Shown: positions 1 to 9,006 of the stretch, piece after piece | How the letters are laid out: each line of letters opens with the position of its first letter | Position numbering within the stretch: position 1 is the stretch's first letter | DNA from: Nocardioides sp. JQ2195 | GTDB lineage: Bacteria > Actinomycetota > Actinomycetes > Propionibacteriales > Nocardioidaceae | DNA length: 64,000 nt | Direction: 5' to 3' | NCBI RefSeq assembly: GCF_012272695.1 | Contig: NZ_CP050902.1 | Coordinates: forward strand, 3,906,001 to 3,970,000 | Notes under the pieces: model-generated | Database searches by the model: none | Seen by the model: only the letters and a program-made list of their open reading frames with translations | Told to the model about the DNA's origin: nothing | Translations under genes and position numbers: made by a program

Positions 1-81
1 CGGTGGGGCGGTGAGCAGGCTGCCGACCAGGGCCAGGACCGATGCGGACAGCGCAAGGCCGCCCGTGGACTTCCACTTCAT
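1..81 (-). CDS. N-terminus of a secreted protein, truncated by the window edge
   Basis: An open frame reads leftward from an ATG at 79-81 and runs off the window after 27 codons. The visible part is a Sec-type signal peptide: MKWKST, then a hydrophobic stretch rich in Leu, Ala, Ser and Val ending LLTAPP. Nothing of the mature protein is visible, so no function can be given. It is separated by about 90 nt from the convergent end of the next leftward gene. Confidence 0.55.
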   Translation of the reverse strand, partial: MKWKSTGGLALSASVLALVGSLLTAPP

Positions 82-172
82 GCAGTGACTCCTTGACGTG
101 TTCCCCACACGTGGCCCAGGTCACAGTAGGACGAAGGAGGCACTCCTGCCCAGCGACTCGCGAGCGGTGCGG

Positions 173-841
173 TCAGGCCGGGTAGTGGACCAAGGACGTC
201 CAGGCGCCCTCCCGACGAACCGCGGAGTGGATGGCGGCCGCCACGTTCTTCGGCGTGAAGGTGCCCGTGGAAGAGAGCACGCCGTCCACCTGCACGTTCA
301 CCGCCCGGATCCCGTCCGGGGCCAGCGTGGTGTCGAGGCTGGTGACCAGGTTGCGCAGCGCCGCCTTCTGCACACCGAGCGCGGCCGCTTCGTGCCACGG
401 CTTGTCGGCGGCGGCGCTCCCGGTGGTCACGATCCTGGCCCCCGCCGGCATCCAGGGCCGGGCCGCCTGGACCGCGGGAAGCAACGGGGCCACGCCGAGC
501 CGGAGGTCCCCGATCAGCTCCTCGACCCCGAGCCCGAGAGGATCCTGCTGCCGCCAGGCGCTCGGGTTGAAGTGCAGCACGTCGATGTGGCCGTGGCTGC
601 GTCCGACCTCCTCGACCACGCGGCGTACGCCGGCCTCGTCGGTGAGGTCCACCCGGACGGTCTCGATCTTGGCGCCGGCGCCCCGCAGCTCGTCGGCCAG
701 CGCCGCGAGGCGGACGATGTTCCGGGCGGCCAGCACCACGCGGTACCCGTCGTCGTGGAAGCGGCTGGCCACGGCTGCGCCGACACCGGGTCCGGCACCG
801 AGGACCAGCAGAACGGGAAGGGTCACGTGGCCATTGAACAT
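173..841 (-). CDS. short-chain dehydrogenase/reductase-like protein lacking the catalytic Tyr
   Basis: 222 residues with a Rossmann start GAGPGVG around residues 16-22, the cofactor-binding pattern of NAD(P)-dependent SDRs. The SDR active site normally reads YxxxK. Here the same place reads LGVQKAAL, so the Lys is kept but the Tyr is Leu. The protein therefore either uses another residue or is a non-catalytic or divergent SDR. The ATG at 841 has no clear Shine-Dalgarno sequence; a GTG at 826, six bases after TTCAAT, is an alternative start that would begin just before the Rossmann strand. It stands alone, with an opposite-strand gene beyond it. Family is clear; substrate is unknown. Confidence 0.75.
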   Translation of the reverse strand: MFNGHVTLPVLLVLGAGPGVGAAVASRFHDDGYRVVLAARNIVRLAALADELRGAGAKIETVRVDLTDEAGVRRVVEEVGRSHGHIDVLHFNPSAWRQQDPLGLGVEELIGDLRLGVAPLLPAVQAARPWMPAGARIVTTGSAAADKPWHEAAALGVQKAALRNLVTSLDTTLAPDGIRAVNVQVDGVLSSTGTFTPKNVAAAIHSAVRREGAWTSLVHYPA

Positions 842-927
842 GCAGTTGGACGACTTTGTCGGCCAGATGCGTGCGCAGGTCCCGCGATCGTCGGCCCCCG
901 TTGCCTACCGGCCAGTAGAGAATCGGC

Positions 928-933
928 TAGATT
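928..933 (+). promoter_or_regulatory. -10 box (TAGATT) of a probable leaderless transcript
   Basis: TAGATT ends 8 nt before the GTG at 942, and there is no Shine-Dalgarno sequence. This spacing puts transcription start on or next to the start codon. Confidence 0.4.
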
Positions 934-941
934 CGGGCATC

Positions 942-2651
942 GTGAGCGACTCCGCAGCTGTTGACCCCGTCCCCTCGGCCTCGACCGACTTCACGCCCGA
1001 CGTCATCGTCGTGGGCGCCGGGCTGGCCGGCCTGGTCGCGACCCACGAGCTGACCCGCGCCGGCAGGAAGGTGCTCGTCGTCGAGCAGGAGAACCGCCAC
1101 AACCTCGGGGGCCAGGCGTTCTGGTCGCTGGGCGGGCTGTTCTTCGTCGACTCGCCCGAGCAGCGACGCATGGGCATCAAGGACTCACCCGAGCTGGCGA
1201 TGCAGGACTGGCTCGGGTCGGCGGCCTTCGACCGCCCGGACGACGAGGACGTGTGGGGCCGCCGATGGGCGGAGGCGTACGTCGCGTGGGCGGCGTCCGG
1301 CAAGCGCGACTACGTGCGCGAGCTGGGCCTGAAGTTCCTCCCGTTCGTCGGCTGGGCGGAGCGCGGTTCCGGCTCGGCCAGCGGCCACGGCAACTCGGTC
1401 CCGCGCTTCCACCTGTCGTGGGGCACCGGCCCGGCGGTGGTGGAGATCTTCGAGAAGCCCGTCGTGGCTGCCGAGGCCAACGGCCTGGTCCGGTTCGCGT
1501 TCCGGCACCAGGTGGACGAGATCATCACCGAGGACGGTGCGGTGGTCGGCGTACGCGGCTCGGTGCTCGAGCCGAGCACTGCCGAGCGTGGTGTGAGGTC
1601 GTCGCGCGAGGTGGTTGGCGACTTCGAGCACCGTGCGGCTGCGGTCGTGGTGACCTCCGGCGGCATCGGCCACAACTTCGAGCTGATGCGCAAGAACTGG
1701 CCCACCGATCGACTCGGCCCGGCGCCCAAGCACATGATCGCGGGTGTGCCCGCCCACGTCGACGGCCGGATGCTGGCGATCTCGGAGCAGGCCGGCGCCC
1801 AGCTGGTGAACAAGGACCGGATGTGGGCCTACACCGAGGGCATCCACAACTGGGACCCGATCTGGCCCGACCACGCGATCCGCATCATCCCCGGCCCGTC
1901 GTCGCTGTGGTTCGACGCCCTCGGCAACCGGCTGCCCTCGCCCAACTTCCCGGGCTTCGACTCGATCGGCACGATGAAGGAGATCCTGGCCACCGGCCAC
2001 GACTACTCCTGGTTCGTGCTGACCCAGAAGATCATCGAGAAGGAGTTCGCGCTCTCGGGCTCCGAGCAGAACCCCGACATCACGCGGCGCGACCTCAAGT
2101 TCATGCTGCAGTCGCGCCTGGCCAAGGGTGCGCCGGGTCCGGTCGAGAAGTTCAAGGAGCACGGCGAGGACTTCGTCGTCGCCGACACGATCGAGGAGCT
2201 CGTCGCGGGGATGAACCGGCTCGGTCGCGACGGCGCCGAGATCGACGCCGCACACCTCGAGAAGCAGGTCGTCGAGCGCGACCGCCAGCTCGGCAACGCC
2301 TTCTCCAAGGACATGCAGCTGATGGCGATCCGCAACGCGCGCCACTCTCGCACCGACAAGCTGATCCGGGTCGCGCCGCCGCACGAGATCCTCGATCCGG
2401 CCAACGGTCCGCTGATCGCGGTGCGGCTCAACATCCTCTCCCGCAAGACCTTGGGCGGCATCCAGACCAACCTCGACTCCCAGGTGGTCGGCGCCGACGG
2501 TTCGCCGATCGCCGGCCTCTACGCCGCGGGCGAGGTGGCCGGCTTCGGCGGTGGCGGCGTGCACGGCCACAACGCCCTCGAGGGCACCTTCCTCGGCGGC
2601 TGCATCTTCTCGGGCCGGGCGGCCGGCCTGGCGCTGGCTCGGGACCTGTGA
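942..2651 (+). CDS. FAD-binding dehydrogenase (3-ketosteroid dehydrogenase / fumarate reductase flavoprotein family)
   Basis: 569 residues. The N-terminus has a dinucleotide-binding fold, VIVVGAGLAG at about 21-30 followed by an acidic strand end (VVEQE). The FAD-contacting GGQAFWSLGG segment follows, and the C-terminus ends with the family signature GLYAAGEVAGFGGGGVHG. The family removes hydrogens from alkyl substrates, including steroid rings, onto FAD. This protein matches the broader uncharacterised FAD-binding dehydrogenase branch rather than a proven KstD. I chose GTG 942 because the frame further upstream is the antisense of the SDR and a -10 box lies 8 nt before 942. Its TGA overlaps the ATG of the next SDR by one base, so the two form a transcription unit, probably acting on the same lipid-like substrate. 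Confidence 0.85.
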   Translation: MSDSAAVDPVPSASTDFTPDVIVVGAGLAGLVATHELTRAGRKVLVVEQENRHNLGGQAFWSLGGLFFVDSPEQRRMGIKDSPELAMQDWLGSAAFDRPDDEDVWGRRWAEAYVAWAASGKRDYVRELGLKFLPFVGWAERGSGSASGHGNSVPRFHLSWGTGPAVVEIFEKPVVAAEANGLVRFAFRHQVDEIITEDGAVVGVRGSVLEPSTAERGVRSSREVVGDFEHRAAAVVVTSGGIGHNFELMRKNWPTDRLGPAPKHMIAGVPAHVDGRMLAISEQAGAQLVNKDRMWAYTEGIHNWDPIWPDHAIRIIPGPSSLWFDALGNRLPSPNFPGFDSIGTMKEILATGHDYSWFVLTQKIIEKEFALSGSEQNPDITRRDLKFMLQSRLAKGAPGPVEKFKEHGEDFVVADTIEELVAGMNRLGRDGAEIDAAHLEKQVVERDRQLGNAFSKDMQLMAIRNARHSRTDKLIRVAPPHEILDPANGPLIAVRLNILSRKTLGGIQTNLDSQVVGADGSPIAGLYAAGEVAGFGGGGVHGHNALEGTFLGGCIFSGRAAGLALARDL

Positions 2652-3445
2652 TGGCGCCCACCGCCCTGGTCACCGGCGCCTCCTCCGGCATCGGGAAGGC
2701 GACGGCAACCGCCTTGCGGGACAGGGGATTCCGGGTCATCGGCACCAGCCGCAATCCGGCAACCGCGCCTGAGGTCAACGGCATCGAGTGGTTGGCCCTC
2801 GACCTCGAGTCGCGGGAGTCGATCGTGGCCTGCGCGCAAGCAGCCGGGACGGTCGACGTGCTGGTCAACAACGCCGGTGAGTCCCAGTCGGGCGCCTTCG
2901 AGGAGCTGCCCCTCGATGCGCTCGACCGACTGTTCCAGCTCAACGTCCTGGGCCCGGTCCAGCTCACCCAGCTCGTGCTTCCCGGCATGCGCGAGCGCGG
3001 CCACGGCCGGGTGGTGATGGTCGGGTCGATGATCGCCAGCTTCCCGCTGCCCTACCGGTCGTCGTACGCCGCGACGAAGGCCGCGATCAGGGCGTTCGCC
3101 ACGGCCGCCCGCCCGGAGCTGTCGCCCCACGGCGTGTGGCTGACGACCGTGGAGCCCGGATCGATCAACACCGGCATCAGCCAGCGACGCACGAAGTACG
3201 TCGCCGACGACTCGCCCTTCAGGGCGGAGTGCGACACGGTCATCGACGTGCTCGACGCCAAGGAGTCCAGGGGCATCAGCGCCGAGGCGGTCGCCGAGAC
3301 GATCGTCGCCGCGGTCGAGGAGGACGAGCCGAGGTCTCTCTACGCGCGCGGCAGCATGGCGCCGGCGGTCTTCGCGCTGCGCCGGCTCGCGCCCCGTGGC
3401 GTGGTGGAGAGGATCACGAGCCGGATGTTCGGCCTGAAGCGCTGA
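2651..3445 (+). CDS. SDR family NAD(P)-dependent oxidoreductase
   Basis: 264 residues with all classical SDR marks: TGASSGIG near the N-terminus (cofactor), NNAG in the middle (fold), and a Ser (VGSM) followed by YAATK (catalytic Ser-Tyr-Lys). The C-terminal 70 residues carry a basic tail ending in RMFGLKR. It is translationally coupled to the preceding flavoprotein (TGATG, one-base overlap), so the two likely work in one oxidation or reduction sequence. The exact alcohol or ketone substrate cannot be told from sequence. Confidence 0.88.
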   Translation: MAPTALVTGASSGIGKATATALRDRGFRVIGTSRNPATAPEVNGIEWLALDLESRESIVACAQAAGTVDVLVNNAGESQSGAFEELPLDALDRLFQLNVLGPVQLTQLVLPGMRERGHGRVVMVGSMIASFPLPYRSSYAATKAAIRAFATAARPELSPHGVWLTTVEPGSINTGISQRRTKYVADDSPFRAECDTVIDVLDAKESRGISAEAVAETIVAAVEEDEPRSLYARGSMAPAVFALRRLAPRGVVERITSRMFGLKR

Positions 3446-3470
3446 CCCAGCCGGGCAGCGCGCCGCAGGG

Positions 3471-5228
3471 TCAGTCGCGGTGCTTGTGGCGCGGCTTCTT
3501 GTCGAACTTCTTCGGACCGCGGTCGTCGTAGGAACGCTTGGGGCGACCGCCGGCGACCTCACCCTCGGCCCTGCTCAGCTCGATGAGCTTGCCCGAGATG
3601 CGGGTGCCACGCAGGGAGTCCCACGCGGAGGAGGGCAGGTCGGTGGGCAGCTCGACGATGGAGTGGTCGGCGCGGATGTCGATCTTGCCGAAGTCGCTGC
3701 GCTGCAGGCCACCCTCGTTGGCCAGGGCGCCCACGATCTGGCGCGGCTCGACCTTGTGCCGCTTGCCGACCGAGATCCGGTACGTCGACAGCGGGACGTC
3801 ACTGCGTCGGCTGAACGAGCGCTCCTTGCGCGGTCCGCGGTCAGGACGCTCGGTGCGCTCGGGGCGTTCCTTGAACTCGCGGGCCGGGCGCACGGGCTCC
3901 GGGTCGAGCAGCAGCGGGGTGTTGGCGTGCATCACCGCGGCCAGGGCGGCAGCGACGTCGATCTCCGGGACGTCGTGCTCCTTGACGTAGTGGTTGACGA
4001 CATCGCGGAAGAAGTCGACGTTCTCCGAGGCCAGGGCCTCGGTGATCGAGTCGTCGAAGCGCGAGAGGCGCGTGGTGTTGATGTCCTCGACCGTCGGCAT
4101 CTGCATCTGCGTCAGCGTCTGGCGGGTGGCCTTCTCGATCGCCTTGAGCAGGTAGCGCTCACGCGGCGTGATGAACGAGATCGCGTCGCCGGAGCGTCCC
4201 GCGCGGCCGGTGCGGCCGATGCGGTGGACGTAGGACTCCGTGTCGGTCGGGATGTCGAAGTTGACGACGTGGCTGATCCGCTCGACGTCGAGGCCACGGG
4301 CGGCGACGTCGGTGGCGACCAAGATGTCGAGCTTGCCGGCCTTGAGCTGGTTGATCGTGCGCTCGCGCTGGTTCTGGGCGACGTCACCGTTGATCGCGAT
4401 CGCGGAGAAGCCACGGGCGCGCAGCTTCTCGGCCAGCTCCTCGGTGGCCGACTTCGTCCGGGCGAAGATGATCATCGCCTCGAAGTTCTCGATCTCGAGG
4501 ATGCGGGTGAGCGCGTCGACCTTCTGCGGCCACGACACCGTCATGTAGCGCTGGGTGATGTTGGCCGCGGTGGTGGTCTTGTTCTTGACCGTCACCTCGA
4601 CCGGGTCGGTGAGGTACTTCTTGGAGATCCGACGGATCTGCGACGGCATGGTGGCCGAGAACAGCGCCACCTGCTTGGTGTCGGGGGTGTCCTTGAGGAT
4701 CGTCTCGACGTCTTCGGCGAAGCCCATCTTGAGCATCTCGTCGGCCTCGTCGAGCACCAGGAAGCGCAGCTCGGACAGGTCGAGCGTGCCCTTCTCGAGG
4801 TGGTCCATGATGCGGCCGGGGGTGCCGACCACGATGTGCACTCCGCGGCGCAGGGCCGAGAGCTGGACGCCGTATCCCTGGCCGCCGTAGACAGGGAGCA
4901 CGTGCACGCCGTTCAGGTTGGCGGCGTACTGGCCGAAGGCCTCGGAGACCTGCAGCGCCAGCTCGCGGGTCGGTGCGAGCACCAGCGCCTGCGGGGTCTT
5001 CTGCTTCAGGTCGAGCTGGGAGAGGATCGGCAGCGCGAAGGCCGCGGTCTTGCCGGTCCCGGTCTGCGCGAGGCCGACGACGTGGCGCCCCTCGAGCAGC
5101 GGCGGGATCGTGGCCGCCTGGATGGGGGACGGTGACTCGTAGCCGATCTTCTTGAGCGCCTTGAGCACCCGTTCATCGAGCCCGAGTTCGTCGAAGGTCG
5201 GGACAGCATCGATTTCAGGGTCAGTCAT
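3471..5228 (-). CDS. deaD: DEAD-box ATP-dependent RNA helicase, DeaD/CsdA type
   Basis: 585 residues. Motifs in order: Q motif at about 11-36, Walker A AQTGTGKT (54-61), PTREL (86-90), TPGR (136-139), DEAD (160-163), SAT (191-193), and HRIGRTGR (335-342). A DbpA/CsdA-type RNA-binding domain (about 483-555) follows, ending in a Lys/Arg/His-rich tail. It unwinds structured RNA for ribosome assembly and mRNA decay, classically important in the cold. The ATG at 5228 has no Shine-Dalgarno sequence, but TACCTT lies exactly 6 nt upstream, suggesting a leaderless mRNA. It converges on the SDR gene with only 25 nt between stop codons. Confidence 0.95.
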   Translation of the reverse strand: MTDPEIDAVPTFDELGLDERVLKALKKIGYESPSPIQAATIPPLLEGRHVVGLAQTGTGKTAAFALPILSQLDLKQKTPQALVLAPTRELALQVSEAFGQYAANLNGVHVLPVYGGQGYGVQLSALRRGVHIVVGTPGRIMDHLEKGTLDLSELRFLVLDEADEMLKMGFAEDVETILKDTPDTKQVALFSATMPSQIRRISKKYLTDPVEVTVKNKTTTAANITQRYMTVSWPQKVDALTRILEIENFEAMIIFARTKSATEELAEKLRARGFSAIAINGDVAQNQRERTINQLKAGKLDILVATDVAARGLDVERISHVVNFDIPTDTESYVHRIGRTGRAGRSGDAISFITPRERYLLKAIEKATRQTLTQMQMPTVEDINTTRLSRFDDSITEALASENVDFFRDVVNHYVKEHDVPEIDVAAALAAVMHANTPLLLDPEPVRPAREFKERPERTERPDRGPRKERSFSRRSDVPLSTYRISVGKRHKVEPRQIVGALANEGGLQRSDFGKIDIRADHSIVELPTDLPSSAWDSLRGTRISGKLIELSRAEGEVAGGRPKRSYDDRGPKKFDKKPRHKHRD

Positions 5229-5234
5229 GTGACC

Positions 5235-5240
5235 AAGGTA
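5235..5240 (-). promoter_or_regulatory. -10 box TACCTT of the helicase gene
   Basis: On the minus strand TACCTT ends 6 nt before the ATG at 5228. This is the spacing expected for a leaderless transcript; no ribosome-binding site is visible. Confidence 0.45.
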
Positions 5241-5252
5241 GTGCCCCGCGGC

Positions 5253-6104
5253 TCAGGAGCCGCCATTCTCGACCGAGTCGATCCGCTCACACACGATCTC
5301 GGCCAGCACGTCGGGAGCCTCGTCGGGGATCCAGTGCGACACGCCCCCGAGCACGTGCAGTGAGTAGGGCGCGTCGACGTACTCCTCGGTGAGGTCGATG
5401 CCCCTGCGACCCAGCGCCACGTCCCGGTCGCTCCACACCATCGTCGTGGGCACGCTGATCCGGCCCGTCGCCGCGCGCGGGTCGGTCAGCGGCAGGGCGC
5501 GGTACCAGTTCAACGCCCCGGGCAGGGCGCCGTGGTCGACGATGTCGCGCTGGTAGGTCTCGGTCATCCCACGGGTCATCCCGGAGCCGCCGAGGAACCG
5601 TCCGGCCCGGCGCGGGTCGGAGAGCAGCTTCTCCGGAAGGCGCGGCAGCTGGAAGGCACCGATGTACCAGCTCTTCGCGGCCTGGGCGCCCAGCATCGAG
5701 CGCAGGAACGCGGTCGGGTGCGCGACCGAGACCGCGGTCAGCGAGCGCACCCGGGCCGGGTCCGTGGCCACGGCCCAGGCCACGACCGCGCCCCAGTCGT
5801 GGCCGACCAGGTGCACCGGCCCGGCGTCGAGGGTGTCGATCAGCTGGTTGACGTCGGCGGCCAGGTGGCCCAGCCGGTACGCCGACCGGCCGCGTGGGCG
5901 GGCCCGCGGCGAGTAGCCACGCTGGTCGGGGGCGACGGTGCGGATGCCCTGGCCGTGGAGCAGTCCGGCGACACCGTTCCACGAGGAGGCGCGCTGCGGG
6001 AAGCCGTGCAGCAGGACTGCCACCGGGCCGTCGATCGGGCCCTCGTCGATCACGTCGAAGGTGAGTCCCGCATGGCTGAAGGTGGAGAGCCGCGACGCCG
6101 TCAT
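5253..6104 (-). CDS. alpha/beta hydrolase, epoxide hydrolase / haloalkane dehalogenase-like
   Basis: 283 residues. [10 protein letters not shown] (oxyanion region, 33-42) and DQRGYSPRA are followed by the nucleophile elbow GHDWGA, which places Asp103 rather than Ser as nucleophile. A C-terminal SHWIPDEAP supplies the His. An Asp nucleophile is typical of epoxide hydrolases and haloalkane dehalogenases. The ATG at 6104 is preferred because the upstream in-frame extension would cross the divergent iron-box promoter. CATACT lies 6 nt upstream (6111-6116), so it may be leaderless. It diverges from the siderophore operon, but the iron box is about 90 bp away, so co-regulation is only possible. Confidence 0.85.
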   Translation of the reverse strand: MTASRLSTFSHAGLTFDVIDEGPIDGPVAVLLHGFPQRASSWNGVAGLLHGQGIRTVAPDQRGYSPRARPRGRSAYRLGHLAADVNQLIDTLDAGPVHLVGHDWGAVVAWAVATDPARVRSLTAVSVAHPTAFLRSMLGAQAAKSWYIGAFQLPRLPEKLLSDPRRAGRFLGGSGMTRGMTETYQRDIVDHGALPGALNWYRALPLTDPRAATGRISVPTTMVWSDRDVALGRRGIDLTEEYVDAPYSLHVLGGVSHWIPDEAPDVLAEIVCERIDSVENGGS

Positions 6105-6191
6105 GGCGCCAGTATGGCGCGACCGTCGAGCGGCCTCGATGCGATCCACGTCACATGCCCACCCCCTCGACAAACGCCCCGTCCGGGTCAC

Positions 6192-6210
6192 TAAGGTAAG
6201 CCTAACCTTA
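6192..6210. promoter_or_regulatory. iron box (IdeR/DtxR/DmdR operator)
   Basis: TAAGGTAAGCCTAACCTTA is a 19-bp near-perfect palindrome matching the DtxR/IdeR consensus TTAGGTTAGGCTAACCTAA in most positions, including both core halves. It overlaps a likely -10 (TAACCT at 6203-6208) and lies just upstream of the desA ribosome-binding site. Iron-loaded repressor here would block the siderophore operon, as known for des genes in Streptomyces. Confidence 0.9.
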
Positions 6211-6229
6211 TTCTCGGAAGGAGTTCGCG

Positions 6230-7669
6230 GTGACCCCATCAGCCTCCGCGCACCACCTGTTCCACCCGATCAACTCCGACGCCTGGGCGACCTCGCTGCT
6301 CACCGGCATCGACCACCTGTCCCGCCAGCTGCGCTCCGTCACCGGCCCGTCGAACGGCACGGCCCCCGAGCTCGCCGCCAAGCTGGTGGCCGACGTCGAC
6401 CTCGACGCACCGTTGGGCGACACCGCCGCCGCCCTGGCGGAGATGTCGAAGCTCTACCTCGACGACGCCGTCTGGTTCCACGAGACCGGGTACGCCGCCC
6501 ACCTGAACTGCCCGATCGTGATCCCCGCACTGGTCGCCGAGCTGTTCGTCTCGTCGGTGAACTCCTCCCTCGACACCTACGACCAGAGCATCGGCGGCAC
6601 CTTCATGGAACGCCACCTGGTCGACTGGACGGCGAACCGCATCGGGTTCCCGGAGGGCTCCGCCGACGGCATCTTCACCAGCGGCGGCACCCAGTCCAAC
6701 CTGCAGGCCCTCCACCTGGCCCGTGACCGTGCCGCCTCGCACGGCCTCGACCGGCTGCGCATCTTCACCTCGACCGACGGCCACTTCAGCGTGCAGAAGG
6801 CAGCACGGCTGCTGGGCCTCGGCGACGACGCCGTGGTCTGCATCCCGGTCGATGCCCAGCACCGGATGCAGGCCTCGGCACTGGCCGACGCCCTGGCCGG
6901 CTGCGTGGCCGACGACCTCGTGCCGATGGCCGTGGTGGCCACCGGGGGCACCACCGACTTCGGTGCGATCGACCCACTGGACGACGTCGCCGACCTGTGC
7001 CACGCCTACGCCACGTGGTTCCACGTCGACGCGGCCTACGGCGGCGGGCTGCTCGCCTCGCAACGGCGCCGGCACCTGCTCGGCGGGATCGAGCGGGCCG
7101 AATCGGTGACCGTGGACTACCACAAGACGTGGTTCCAGCCGGTCTCCGCGAGCGCGATCATCGTGCGCGACGCCGCGACGCTGCACCCGGTCACCTGGCA
7201 CGCCGACTACCTCAACCCCAAGGACGCAGCGCACCCCAACCAGGTCGACAAGTCCCTGCAGACCACGCGGCGCTTCGATGCCCTGAAGCTGTGGCTGACC
7301 CTGCGGATCATGGGCCCAGACACGATCGGGGACTACTTCGACACCGTGATCGACCTGGCCGGCGAGGTGCACGCCGCGCTGGTGCGCTGCGCCGACGTCG
7401 AGGTGGCCGCCGAGCCCACCCTGAGCACGGTGGTCTTCCGCTACCGCCCCCACCACCTGGATCCCACCCGCGTCGACGAGCTGAACACCCGGATCCGCTC
7501 GGCGCTCTTCGCCAGCGGTCGCTCGATGGTCGCCTCGACCAAGGTCAACGGCGAGGTCTGGCTCAAGTTCACCCTGCTGAACCCGCTGGCCACCGCCCTC
7601 GACATCCTCGGGATCGTCGACCAGGTACGCGCCGCGGGCGCCGAGATGCTGATGGGGGCGGACCGATGA
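6230..7669 (+). CDS. desA: PLP-dependent L-lysine decarboxylase of desferrioxamine biosynthesis
   Basis: 479 residues of the group II (DDC-like) amino acid decarboxylases. The cofactor-binding HVDAAYGG is at 265-272 and the Schiff-base lysine is Lys299 in VDYHKTW. It converts lysine to cadaverine, the first step of desferrioxamine synthesis. GTG 6230 is supported by GGAAGGAG 6 nt upstream. An iron box lies immediately before it, and the gene overlaps desB by four bases (ATGA). Sequence alone could not exclude a diaminobutyrate or ornithine decarboxylase; the hydroxylase, acyltransferase and NIS synthetase that follow make the lysine/cadaverine route the likely one. Confidence 0.92.
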   Translation: MTPSASAHHLFHPINSDAWATSLLTGIDHLSRQLRSVTGPSNGTAPELAAKLVADVDLDAPLGDTAAALAEMSKLYLDDAVWFHETGYAAHLNCPIVIPALVAELFVSSVNSSLDTYDQSIGGTFMERHLVDWTANRIGFPEGSADGIFTSGGTQSNLQALHLARDRAASHGLDRLRIFTSTDGHFSVQKAARLLGLGDDAVVCIPVDAQHRMQASALADALAGCVADDLVPMAVVATGGTTDFGAIDPLDDVADLCHAYATWFHVDAAYGGGLLASQRRRHLLGGIERAESVTVDYHKTWFQPVSASAIIVRDAATLHPVTWHADYLNPKDAAHPNQVDKSLQTTRRFDALKLWLTLRIMGPDTIGDYFDTVIDLAGEVHAALVRCADVEVAAEPTLSTVVFRYRPHHLDPTRVDELNTRIRSALFASGRSMVASTKVNGEVWLKFTLLNPLATALDILGIVDQVRAAGAEMLMGADR

Positions 7670-9006
7670 AGGACTTCGTCGCGATCGGCCTGGGTCCCTT
7701 CAACCTCGGCCTGGCTGCTCTCACCGACCCGATCGACGACCTCGACGGGATCTTCCTCGAGGCCCGCTCCCACTTCGACTGGCACCCGGGGATGCTGCTC
7801 GACGACGCCACCCTCCAGGTGCCCTTCATGGCCGACTTGGTCACGATGGCCGACCCGACCTCGCGCTTCTCGTTCCTCAACCACCTCAAGGAGGTCGGGC
7901 GGCTCTACCCGTTCTACATCCGCGAGTCGTTCCACCCCTTGCGCCGCGAGTTCAGCGACTACTGCCGCTGGGCCGCCGAACGCCTCGACTCCGTGCGCTT
8001 CGATTCCCCGGTCACCCGGGTCGAGCACGACGGCACGGCGTACGTCGTCACGACCGCCGGCGGAGAGGTCCACCGTGGCCGCCGGCTGGTGCTGGGCACC
8101 GGCACCCAGCCCTACGTCCCGGAGGTGGCGCGCGGGGTCCTGGGTCTCGACACAACCCGCTCGTTCCTCGCGGGCCGCTCGACCAACGAGGAGCGCACGG
8201 TCACCTGCCACTCGGCCGACTACCTCCACCGCAGGGCAGAGCTGCAGCGGCTCGAGTCGATCACCGTCGTGGGCAGCGGCCAGAGCGCCGCCGAGGTGTA
8301 CGCCGACCTGCTGGCCGGAATCGACGAGCACGGCTACACGTTGAACTGGGTCACCCGATCGCCCCGCTTCTTCCCGATGGAGTACACCAAACTGACCCTG
8401 GAGCTGACGTCACCGGAGTACTCGGCGTACTTCCAGGACCTCCCGCCCGGTGTCCGCGACACGTTGTTGCGGGAGCAACGCTCGCTCTACAAGGGCATCA
8501 GCTCCGAGACGATCGACGCGATCTACGACGAGCTCTACCGCCGTGAGGTGCAGGGCGGCACGCGCACCACCCTGGTCACCAACACCGCCGTCACCGGCGC
8601 CGAGCACGTGGCCGGCGGCACCCGCCTCGAGCTCCACCACGTCGAGCAGGACGAGCACTTCTCGCTCGAGACGCAGGGGCTGGTCCTCGCCACCGGCTAC
8701 GGCCGCGAGGTGCCGGCGTTCCTCTCCCCCGTCCGCGACCGGATCCGCTGGGACGACCACGGTCGTTTCCTGGCCTCGTCGACCCATGCGATCGACAGCG
8801 CCGGCGACGAGATCTTCGTGCAGAACGCCGAGGAGCACACGCACGGCTTCGTCGCACCGGACCTCGGGATGGGTGCGCACCGCAACTCGGTGATCATCGC
8901 AGCGATGCTCGGCCGCGAGGTCTACCCGGTGGAGAAGCGGATCGCGTTCCAGGAGTTCGGCGTCCCCGACCACCTGCGCGGCGGACACCCCGGAGGCACC
9001 CGATGA
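7666..9006 (+). CDS. desB: cadaverine/lysine N-hydroxylase (flavin-dependent)
   Basis: 446 residues of the lysine/ornithine N-monooxygenase family. FAD site IGLGPFNLGLA at 7-17, NADPH site VVGSGQSAAEV at 201-211, and the ATGY signature near residue 353. In the des pathway it makes N-hydroxycadaverine from cadaverine using NADPH and oxygen. Start and stop overlap the flanking genes by four bases on both sides (ATGA), so the operon is translationally coupled. Confidence 0.93.
   Translation: MKDFVAIGLGPFNLGLAALTDPIDDLDGIFLEARSHFDWHPGMLLDDATLQVPFMADLVTMADPTSRFSFLNHLKEVGRLYPFYIRESFHPLRREFSDYCRWAAERLDSVRFDSPVTRVEHDGTAYVVTTAGGEVHRGRRLVLGTGTQPYVPEVARGVLGLDTTRSFLAGRSTNEERTVTCHSADYLHRRAELQRLESITVVGSGQSAAEVYADLLAGIDEHGYTLNWVTRSPRFFPMEYTKLTLELTSPEYSAYFQDLPPGVRDTLLREQRSLYKGISSETIDAIYDELYRREVQGGTRTTLVTNTAVTGAEHVAGGTRLELHHVEQDEHFSLETQGLVLATGYGREVPAFLSPVRDRIRWDDHGRFLASSTHAIDSAGDEIFVQNAEEHTHGFVAPDLGMGAHRNSVIIAAMLGREVYPVEKRIAFQEFGVPDHLRGGHPGGTR

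Noticed and set aside
1185..2570. 461-codon open frame antisense to the KstD-like flavoprotein
   Set aside because: The translation is His/Arg/Gly/Val-rich without recognisable domains and mirrors codon bias of the real gene on the other strand.
3480..5135. 551-codon open frame antisense to the DEAD-box helicase
   Set aside because: Repetitive Leu/Val/Asp/Arg composition, no start signal, and the opposite strand carries a complete helicase.
6230..7669. Assignment of the first des gene as diaminobutyrate or ornithine decarboxylase, hence a different siderophore
   Set aside because: The operon partners (DesB-type hydroxylase, DesC-type acyltransferase, single NIS synthetase) fit the cadaverine route of desferrioxamine. 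A diaminobutyrate aminotransferase partner is absent.
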